From Symsagittifera roscoffensis (taxonomy: Eukaryota; Xenacoelomorpha; Acoela; Convolutidae), in contig NC_087066.1 in NCBI RefSeq assembly GCF_963678635.1, forward strand, positions 64,486,282 through 64,550,281: a stretch of 64,000 bases of DNA, written 5' to 3'. Below, piece after piece: positions 10,994 through 20,600 of this stretch (positions within the stretch are counted from its first letter, which is position 1; every line of letters begins with the position of its first letter). The notes below the pieces were generated by a model. That model did not search any database. It was not told where the DNA came from and saw nothing but the letters and a program-made list of their open reading frames with translations. A program made the translations under genes and the position numbers.

Positions 10994-13302
10994 AGTTAAT
11001 GATATATTAGTTATAGACTATAATTCAATATTTGTTTCGAAGGAGTTTATTTACATTCGTCTGTTACAAATATAAAATCTTGCAAAAATTTTCCTTAATT
11101 TTTTTGTTGAAAAAAATCTGATGCACTCAAATTTAATAGAAAAATTGATGCCTTTGAAGATTGCTTAAACTAAACAAAATAGTGTCAACCGTAGTTCCAT
11201 GAAACTGGCTGAACAGGAAAAAGCTTCCATTTTTTCGAAAATCAAATATTTGAGCATGCTAGCACAATTATTCTCCAAAAAAAAATCATTTTGAAAAATT
11301 TATTTAAAAGATTATGTTAGACATTTAATCGTTGAAAATTTTCCAAGAAACAATGAAACATTTATAAAAGTTTGGAAGTTTGTTTTTGTACGCATACATC
11401 CTACCCTCATTAGAGGTTCATGGGAAATGATGAATTTTGATGAACTATATCAGAAAAAAATTTAACCCCGTTAATTGATTTTCACGACTCGTTTAACCAT
11501 GACACTGGATTTTTCAGAGATTTGAATCAATTGTTTTTAATATAAGAAAATCTAATGAAAATCTAATGTAATCGCGATTATAATCCATTTTTCTTTCCAA
11601 TTTAATTTCAAAATATTTTGTCCATGAAACTTAGGAAAATCGATTAAATTTGGGGGTAGATGTGAAAAGTTTTCTTTCTTTCTTGCGAGAGGTAGTGCAT
11701 GTGGGTGGGGGTAGTTATAAAAAAAGCTAAAGAAGACTGAAACTGCAAAAAGATGGGTTTTCCAACTTTTTTTTTTGTTTTCCGAAAAAACACTGACATC
11801 AAGAAAATGAATAAAACATTGGATTACAATCTAATATTTTGTGATTACAAAATATTTTTGTATGTACACTGACAACAAAATTGCAATATAACTATGTGTT
11901 ATCCATGAAACTCCAGGGGGGTAGCTACATCATTGTTTTTATGTTTTTATATATTTCCTGAGTTTAAAAGTAGTATGTTTTCTTTTTGACTTGAAAACAA
12001 TTGAAATGAAATTGAAAATAGAAAGAAAATCCGAATAGTTGTTGACAAGGAAAAAAATAAACAGCCATAAATTACGGACACTATCAAATATCACATTAGC
12101 AAATTTGTGCCGCACGAAAATTTTACGACCGATTAGCTTAAATTTTGAATGATTTTGTAGAGTGGGATGATTCGCCGCATGTAAGAATAAATCGCGTTTC
12201 GCTTTCAGCATCAAAAATAATTTCTTCACAGAGCGCATAATTTAGTTGAACGCATGGCCAATTTGGTGTTTTTCAAACCGTCAAAACTTAGCAAAAAAAC
12301 AACTGAAGCTATAGAAAAACAATGAGCTATAGAATTTTTTTTGGAAAAAAACTCTTGTTTCGATTACCGAAACTTGACTAAAACATCTTCCCAATCATAA
12401 ATATTCCGCATTTCTTCGAACGTTGGAGGAACAATTCATATTTGGTCTGTAACGATTTTGGATTAATGTTTTGACCAGGTGGTCAAACCAAATGCCAATT
12501 CAACCAAAGTTCATGGTCAAAATATTTTCAATTTTGGACCCGGAAACTTTTTTTAATTGCGTTTTCAGCGAAGCAATGTGATCAAATTCTCGGAAAAAAA
12601 GTTACATCTTTGCATCTACAACTTTTTTTTCTTTGTTTTTTAAAACTTTTTATACCAAAAAAAGACAAAGCTATCTTTTTAGAATAATTCCCTTATAATA
12701 CTAAAAAAAATTGAAGCAATTTTCAACGGTAATAACATGAATCACTTCCGGGACGGGAGCTATACCATGTGAAATATTTGATCTGAAGAGGCGACAAAAA
12801 CGAACTTCCATGCTTCAGGTCACAAATATTTGTCCCGCAGCGAAAAAGACTTGATTAACTAATTTACAAACGTGCACGTATTAGGAGGAGAATCACAACG
12901 TTTTGCATTGCCAATTTTTTTCAGGCCTTTCTCGAAAAAAAAGCTAGTTTTACAATTTTGAAATAAAAAACGTGTTGTGTTTTTCAGAACTTCAAAATAT
13001 GAAAAAATTCATTAAAACAGCAAAATAAGTTAGGCATATGTCTGCATTAATCGAGTTTAATCAAACTGCGGCTAATTTACAAACAGAGAGCAGACAGAAA
13101 AGCAAACAGTCAGAAGGCTTCGCAACACCTCAATAACGGACACGCAAGTATAGCAGAGCAATCTAACGAACAAATTTGGAGACAAACCTTAATAAAAGTT
13201 CAGAAAAACGGCCGAGAAACACAACCACCAGTATTAGAACAAAACTTTTCTTCCGCGGAGTCTACTAAGCCGACAATAGCCGACTACTGCGCTACATCTA
13301 AG
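10994..13302. other. Intergenic AT-rich stretch, no gene seen
   Basis: No convincing exon, RNA gene or full repeat copy was found on either strand. The minus-strand open frame at 11939-12238 is Lys/Phe-rich AT read-through. Confidence 0.5.
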
Positions 13303-13333
13303 ACCAATCAAAATGATCGTTGAAGTTGTTTAG

Positions 13334-13564
13334 ATGAATCAATTTATTCGCAGCCCAACACACAGACTTGGCAACATATTAGGTTTAGTTTTCCACTCCG
13401 ATGTTGAAGAATGGGATTATTATGTCCATAAAATCCAGATCTCTGATCATTATCCAATTCTGTTTTACCGTGATATTCAACAAGCCAGGCCGAGAACCAA
13501 AAAAGTTTTCAGCGTTCAGTCTTTTGACCAACAAAATTTTACTGACTCACTTAACATCGACTAA
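13334..13564 (+). pseudogene. LINE endonuclease C-terminal remnant
   Basis: This 76-residue frame carries the end of an apurinic-like endonuclease domain: RSPTHRLGN (substrate-binding end region) and ISDHYPI. The upstream three quarters of the domain are missing, which fits 5' truncation typical of LINE copies. It stops at TAA and decayed sequence follows. Confidence 0.75.
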
Positions 13565-14046
13565 AGTTTTTTGAATTCCAGTTTTGATCTTCTAGGCAAC
13601 TTTCCAGAAAAAAAATATGCACGTATCAAAAAACTGCGCTGGATTTTTCAATCCGCCTGAAACGTGAAAAACGGAACAAATTCCCATTTTATCACGCCTC
13701 CATAACTATTCATAACCTTAACATGTTGAAAAGCTCTAGGCGTCGCGCGACGAAATTGATCGAATCAGACTACTTGAAAACGAAACTTAAAGTCTCATAA
13801 AATGGATCACATTAATTTGTTCTCTCGGCCGAGTACATACACAACCACAAAAGTTTTTATCTGCTGAAAACAAAAAACTCTGGAAAAATTGTTTCCGTCA
13901 AATATGTTTTTAAACGCTAAAAAAGCATTCACAGATTACGAGAAAGCGCAACATTTTAACTCATATTTCAACTCTGTTTACCTCTTAGGCCAGGCATCTA
14001 ATTACTCTCCTAAAAATTGTAAGCAGCCTGTAGTTATTTTAAATCA

Positions 14047-14718
14047 ATGAGTATTAAAATCGAAGGTGTTCAAAAACGGTTATGTCGATTAAGGTGTAGC
14101 TCTGCAACTGTCTGTGATTCTTATGTTTACTCTTCGTTTAATTATAAACTTAAACAGAAAAAGCCTGAAATATGGAAATGCGCACACATAACGCCAGTCC
14201 AAAAACAGGAATCGAAAGCTTTTATTGAAAACTATCGCCCATTTTCTTTGCTTACTAAAATATCTCTTATTCTTGAGAAATTTCTTTTTGATCTTATATA
14301 TTTTGCTGTTGAAGATAAAATCAACTATCGTCTACATGGTTTCCGTATAGGCTACTCAACGGTCACCCACGTATCGATGTTTTTAAATAAAAGTTATCAA
14401 AAAAATTGTAGTTTTGAATTTGCCGTTGTTTATCTAAATTTTAGCAAAGCTTTCGACACAGTTGACCACTCTCTTCTCTTTTTTAAATTAATTAGATTTG
14501 AATTTGATGAAAATGTTGTTGATCTGTTGTCTTATCTTAAACATCGTTCTGAGAGGGTGACAGCACTTGTGAAGTTGTGCAATAATTCAGCTGCTACAAG
14601 TGGAGTGCCTCAAGGAATTGTTATGGGACCGCTGTTTTCTTCATTTTCATTGACAATATGCTTGATTTACCGGATTTTTCAAGTTGCACTTGTTAAGCCG
14701 ATGACACTAAAATATTAG
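14047..14718 (+). pseudogene. LINE reverse transcriptase remnant
   Basis: A 223-residue open frame covers the fingers-palm part: PVQKQESKAFIENYRPFSLL, SKAFDTVDHSLL (palm motif A with its first catalytic Asp) and GVPQGIVMGPLF (motif B). Motif C is out of frame immediately downstream. The host role is none; it is a genomic relic. Placement in the jockey/CR1 group is inferred from motif spelling only. Confidence 0.82.
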
Positions 14719-14877
14719 CAACAGGATCTGACCTAAATCAACAGTCGCAAGTTAGTTTAGATGTCTTAAATTTATATAACCGTTATACCGATAATCAACT
14801 GAGTTTTAACAGTGAAAAGGGTTTTCTTCATTTTATTGCTACTAAAAACCAATCAAAATGATCGTTGCCGTTGTTTA

Positions 14878-16919
14878 TCTTTTTTGGTTTTCTAGTCTAG
14901 TGTCTGCTCACTTCGTAAGGTAGAACAGTTTAGCAGGGACTTAGGTGGTCATTTGGACGGTTACTCTATTGTTCTCTTTGAATATTCGAATTCCTTGCCA
15001 ATTTCTTACCAGCTCATCGAATTAGATATCCGCTTTTTTTACTAACATCTTATTAAGGCTCAACTGCATTCTTTTTGATAATTTTTTCTGCCTTGCGACA
15101 TCGGAGAGGAATCTTTGGTCCACCCAGATTTTTCTATTGAAGCATCGGCTTGTGCACAAGCAGTTAACAAATTAGTCTTTTTCTTCAGAATTATTGATTG
15201 TGTGAACGATTTTGTTCATTTATTCGACATCAACGTAATCAACGAGAAAGTTCAAGAATTTTGTATCTCCGATTTGAGCAATTGAATTCTTCTTACTATT
15301 ACTACTTACTACTACTTAATGTGTGGAGGTAATTAGATTTTTTCAACATTGCCTGGTATTGCAGACTTTCTGAAAGTTTCGAGATTCTAGGATAAAATCA
15401 GCTGAAAGAAGATTTCTTTCACGTACCAGTTTTTGATTGCAACCCTACTGAAGGTAATACTAATTTTTCAGGAATTTCTGTAAACAACATGCTTGGTACG
15501 AACAAACCTTCTGAATTCAGCAAAGAAGTTTTTTACATTACGATTTTCGGAAATAAAAGCATGGAAATTTTTCGCAAACAATGAAAAAATAACCTTTTCA
15601 ATTTTTCGAGCTGCTCAAATTAGATAACTTTACGTAACTCAAAACAAACTGTTGGCTTTTTCAAATACTAATTTCAGAAAAATATTGGAAATTGTGCACA
15701 AGAAAGCCAAAAAAAGTTAGCTTGCTTGCAACCGAGAAAACTTTATTTGTTTTGGGTGCCAGTCAAAATTGCCTAAATATATTTTTATTCGTAATGGCCC
15801 TCTTTTGTTTACAATCATACCGAACCACGCTCTGAATTTGGGCAAAATAACAAATAGTCTGGTTTAGGTTCGTTCTTTGATACATTGATAGTTTTTTTTT
15901 CAAAAAGATGTTTTTTTAACAAAATACAATGTTTCTTAATCCGCCTAATTGATATGAATCTCAGTCAAACTTCAATTGCAACGGTTTGCAGCGCCAATAT
16001 TTGTTCTCTTAATCAAGCGACTGGTTCGTGCGCACGTCTTAATTAACGAATTTTCTAATTTTCTGATTAAAATGGAGTAAAAGTTCTTTGTGCGGTAAAT
16101 GATCAGTAGTGTGTCAGTTAAGTAGCAAGTAAATTGTGTAGGGGTAAAATTAACTTGGCGAAAAAAGACGATACCGGTTTAGTATGAGGTGAGAATAGGC
16201 AGACAACATTCTCATATAGAACTGAAGAAGCAACAGTCATTTTTAGTTCTCAACTCAATATCTTATCTTTTTTTAATATACAGAGAGATTAAATTTTGTC
16301 GCTCAACATAAGTTGGAATCACTTTGAGCCCAATTAAGAGCTTCTGAAGATTTCTTTGAGATGGAAAACTTGAATGAATTCATGTGTAATTTATGTAGCC
16401 ACTGTTTCCGTCCTAAAACAACAGTATTCGGAAAAAGGTAATTACATCAATTTTTAAATTCGAAATTGAATCTGTTCATCTAATACAAACGGGATTTATA
16501 TAAAACTACGACATGCATTCAATAGAGTCTGCGTGAAAATTTGTAATTTAAAATTGAGAAGCTTTCTTCTATTGTTAAATAAGATTCCAAAATAAGAACC
16601 AAATGTCGAAATGAAGGTAATTAAGCAATGTCATCAAAACACAAAACGAACACTGAATGAAAATTGAGACACCATTTAGAGACAATTTGAGATTGAATTC
16701 AGTTGAGCTCAGCTCAGGTCTGAAATTCACTTTGAAAGTCATATGTATGATGAAAGTTAAAGCATGTTATGCAAACGTCTTGTTTTTCCTCTTTCTAGCT
16801 TGAACAAAAATAAATAAAATTATGTAAGAAGAGCGTAATTTTCAGTTTTTTGTAGTTTGTCCAGACCCAAAATACATATATGTTCGATAGCTTTAGTTCG
16901 GCTCTGTTCCCATTTCTTT
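14878..16919. other. Intergenic stretch downstream of sif
   Basis: This holds the 3' flank, and presumably the 3' untranslated region, of the minus-strand sif gene. I could not fix a polyadenylation site: complements of AATAAA occur around 15742 and 15785, more than 1 kb after the stop. No gene is seen on either strand. Confidence 0.45.
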
Positions 16920-17691
16920 CTAAGCGGCCGAAGTTCGCGAAGAGAAGTGCTGCGAGGCATTTGGGTGATGATTTTGCAGCGACTGGTGGGTCCGAGGATC
17001 CACCATGTTTCTCGGGCTGTAAGATCTCGGCGCTCGGAACTCCGAGGGCGACAGAAGAGCGGCTGCAGTTGACGTTGATCCCACATGAGCACCTGATGAT
17101 GATGTGAATCCCCCATGGGGCACTGTACTCATAGGTCTAGGGGGGATGAAAGGAGCTGAGTCGCCGGTTGACGAGGAATTCGGACTACTAGTGTTCATGT
17201 AGTGCTGTTCACTTTCCTCGAGAAAAACCCCAGAGTCGGCTTGGGTCTTGCGACATAGCTCGGACGGGGAGTTTGTCGGGTAAGACGAATCACTGCCGGG
17301 AGGTGAGAGTAATAGGTGGTTGCCTAGTTGTGATGGGATAGCGATGTGAGGGTTTGTACCCTCTATTAGAGGCGGGTAATAGGTAGGGATGATTGCACGA
17401 GGCATGGAGTCCAAGTCTAGCTGAGGGTGGGGCTGGGATTGATGATGATGATGATGCAGATGATTTTTGTTTGGGTGTGGGTAAGGGTGCATGTGGTTGA
17501 AGGAAGCATCGAGAGGTGTCGAGAATGTTAGCTTATTCTGAGAGGGGTCCCGATGATCCTGATGATCAGCCGAGTTCCGGTTGCTTCCGGACTGACTGTG
17601 AGGTTGACTCTGGTTTTGAATTTGGTCTTTGTTATTCAGTTCGTTGCTAGCTCTGTTTTGATGGTAGGCATTTCTGGTTGAATGTTGGCTG
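16920..17691 (-). CDS. sif: sif exon 26: C-terminal tail and stop
   Basis: Acceptor TTTTTTTTCCAG, phase 2 in. Encodes an Asn/Gln/Ser-rich start (SQHSTRNAYHQNRASNELNN), a His tract (LHHHHHQSQPHPQLDLDS), KTQADSGVFLEESEQHYMNT, APFIPPRPMSTVPHGG and ends SQHFSSRTSAA before TAG at 16920-16922. Probably disordered; the IPPRP piece could be an SH3 ligand (inferred). The acceptor is a tandem NAGNAG (CAGCAG), so one Ser codon may be optional. Confidence 0.9.
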
Positions 17692-20600
17692 CTGGAAAAA
17701 AAACTTTATTTCAAACAATTGATGGATTAAAAAAAGCTCGCACTTAAAATAATTTTTGATAAGTTTCGCTCTTTTCTATGCCTTATATTCTAGAATAACT
17801 CCTCTAGAGTAGTTCTGACCGAAACAAAAAGCTTACCCAAAGAAGTTATTGAGTTTCATTGAGAGCTGAAAACATGAATCTTACTTAGATCTTCTGATTC
17901 GGCGTTCGTTCGAGGCTCTGGAGAGACCTGCTCCCGTGTTTCCACCAACAGTCGACGGATTCCTAGAAGACTGCTGTTGTGCCTTCATCAAGTCATGCAC
18001 ACATCTCACGATTGCACGTACGAACTGTCTTCTCGTCTCGTTACTTCGACTTAACATCTGGAAGTGCTGGTTCTTGCACATGTGGAACTCAGTTCGACTC
18101 GAGATAAGTTCCCAGAGGAACTTTTTGGATCCCTCACTTGGAGTGTCCTTCTTTTCCTTACAGAGACTGATGGTACCCACTGGTATTAGAGCACGCACTT
18201 TGCTACACTCTCCGTCCGCCCCTCCGGCACCATTTCCGGAACCAGATTTGTTCTTCTCAGGGCCTGGGAGGGTCAGCCGACGTTTCTTTTGTTTCTCCTT
18301 ACCCCCATGTTGGTTTCCGTTCAGTTGGGGTCCAGGGAGCATGACGACTGCCCTTTTAAAAACAAACATCATCACCTCCACTTCCGTGCCCCCTCCCGAA
18401 CCCGAGGCTGAACCAGTTCCGCTGTTGCGCATCTTCCGAGGCACTAGCTCTTCCGGACAGTTAGCCCAGCAAGCACTCCCGTACATGAGCAGTTCGTCCA
18501 TTGGTAACTCATGGATCTAAATATCATTTTTCACAGCAATTATTTTGTTTCTACAACACTTTTGCCAACATATACCAGATGTAAATTAGAGAGAAATAAA
18601 TTAGAGGGAATTTACACACAGGAATTGTTTTGAGCTCAGAAGGGTTTTGGGACAAGCTATCGCCGTTGATATATAAACCAGCCGAAGTATGAACCAACCT
18701 AAAATGCGCAGAGTATATAAAGCTGCCGAAAATACGCAAGTGTTATAAAACAATTTTGTGACAGTTATGAAAGTTCTGCAAATTTCATTTATATGATGTA
18801 AATTTTTGGCTGGCTTAAATACTGCGCGCATTTTCGGTTGGTTTATACTTCGGCTGGTTTATTTCCTCTCGCTATCGCCATAGTTTCGAATGGCACAAAT
18901 TCACAAGATACCAAGTGATTGCCATTTATAAGACAAACTTTTGTTCATACGGATCAAGAAATGTGTGAAAGAAATTACTATTGTTCCGACTTTCGATACG
19001 AAAGTAACGGAATATTTGTGCTCGGGGTGGGTTTTTTTTTTCAGACAAATTTCGACTTTTTAACTAGCCATTTTGGCTCTTTTCCAGTTCCCCCCCCCCA
19101 CCTTTCTTTCAAATTCAATTTTGAAAAGCTTATTTAGCGTTGTCATAATGCAATGAAATTTGGCGTGGTGAACGAATCGACAATTTTGAACAGATTTGTT
19201 CTTCATACTTAACAGCGTAACATCACGGATTTAGCCGTAATAGCACGTAAAACAAACATAAAACTCGGTATTTTGAAAGGGGGGAACTGGAAAAGAGCCG
19301 CCATTTTTGACGGAATTCTTTTATATCATTCGAAAGGTATTGTTGTCCTGAGCTAAAATTTGAAAAGACATTTTACCTGTGATCATTTTTCGTAAAGTTA
19401 TGGGGGTTTAAAGATTGCCATTTTGGCCAATTTGGGACAATTAACGCGCGATACATTTCGCGCTATTAACGCGTAAGCGGAGAGTTAATCCGTCTTAAAA
19501 TCGTTCCAAATTGGTTAAAAGAAGCTTATTAGCCATAATTGATTGGTTAAAAGGAGCTAAATCTATCTTTTTGTACTTTAAATGGCGTGTGGGGGGATGA
19601 TTTTCTTTAAAAAATTTCAAATTTAAAAAAAAAATTTTTTTTTAATTTTATTACATTTAATTTTTTAATGTTATTACTGCTCCATAAAACCTTAAAAGGC
19701 AGTCGGAACATTCAGGGCTTAGCCCTGATACGAGCAGTCTTGTATTTTTTAAAAATGTTATTACTGCTCCATAAAACCTTAAAAGGCAGTCGGAACATTC
19801 AGGGCTTAGCCCTGATACGAGCAGTCTTGTATTTTTTAAAAATGTTATTACTGCTCCATAAAACCTTAAAAGGCAGTCGGAACATTCAGGGCTTAGCCCT
19901 GATACGAGCAGTCTTGTATTTTTTAAAAATGTTATTACTGCTCCATAAACCTTAAATGGCAGTCGCAACATTCAGGGCTTCGCCCTGATACGAGCAATCT
20001 TGTTTCATTGGTATTTTATGTTGAACAGAATCAAATATTCTTAACATTCTTACATATTTGGTTTCCTGTTCTGCAATGAGTTGTTCAAACACAGGTCCAT
20101 GCTGCTCATGGATCCTCTTCATATCGTTTATGTGCTCTGCGACACTTTCCATCGCACGTAATGCGCTACTGAGACCCTCGAACTCCCCTGCCATTTCCCC
20201 ACCTTCCGGGGTTCCTGCAACTCCAACACTACCCGCTCCTCCGCCTTCCGACGGGTGATCCGATGACCCGCCGACAGAACCCGAATGAGCACCGACAATG
20301 GCTTTGATCTCCCGTAAGATGAGTGGGTATTTGAGCACCCTCTGGATTGGTTTGATCAGGAAGGACTCTAGACTTCGACTGTGTTCCTGTGCTGGGTTCT
20401 TTTCGTCCAACATGTCTCGGAATTCCGGCACATCTTTTACTGCAAAAATAAAAACAACTGTTAACCGTATTTATGCAACTGGACACAGTTCTTTGGACCA
20501 AGACTTTTTCACAATTTTTTCGTTTATTCTTTAGTCGACTTCTCATCTTAACATATAGAAACAGACAGTAAGTTACAGTAATACATGGAGTTAATCGTAC

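Larger units (their letters stand above)
13303..14877 (+). mobile_element. Dead non-LTR retrotransposon (LINE) fragment
   Basis: An APE-type endonuclease C-terminal piece (13334-13564) has RSPTHRLGNILGLVFHSD and QISDHYPILF, the SDHxP motif of that nuclease. A reverse transcriptase piece (14047-14718) has NYRPFSLL, SKAFDTVDH and SGVPQGIVMGPL, the conserved blocks of jockey/CR1-type reverse transcriptase. The catalytic FADD block is lost in a frame change near 14700 (the next frame reads CADDTKI). Several stops and frame changes break it. A near-identical 30-bp repeat marks both edges (13303-13332, 14848-14877). Confidence 0.85.
18981..20002 (+). mobile_element. Family A interspersed repeat, copy 1 (expanded, with nested MITE)
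   Basis: It begins ttgttccgactttcgatacg and ends gatacgagcaatcttg. Compared with the uninterrupted copy at 63240-63752 it has two additions: a 225-bp MITE at 19075-19299 and amplification of its right end into four 87-bp units (19670-20002). It ends about 50 bp from the donor of sif exon 24. No coding content. Confidence 0.85.

Noticed and set aside
17838-17866. Possible 29-bp microexon between sif exons 25 and 26 (CAG on one side, GTAAGC on the other)
   Set aside because: The intron separating it from exon 25 would be only about 19 bases, and the required phase gives a stop. Direct joining of exon 25 to exon 26 keeps frame.
19670-20002. CRISPR-like regular repeats
   Set aside because: The whole 87-bp unit is repeated without variable spacers, and the unit is a transposon end in a eukaryotic intron.
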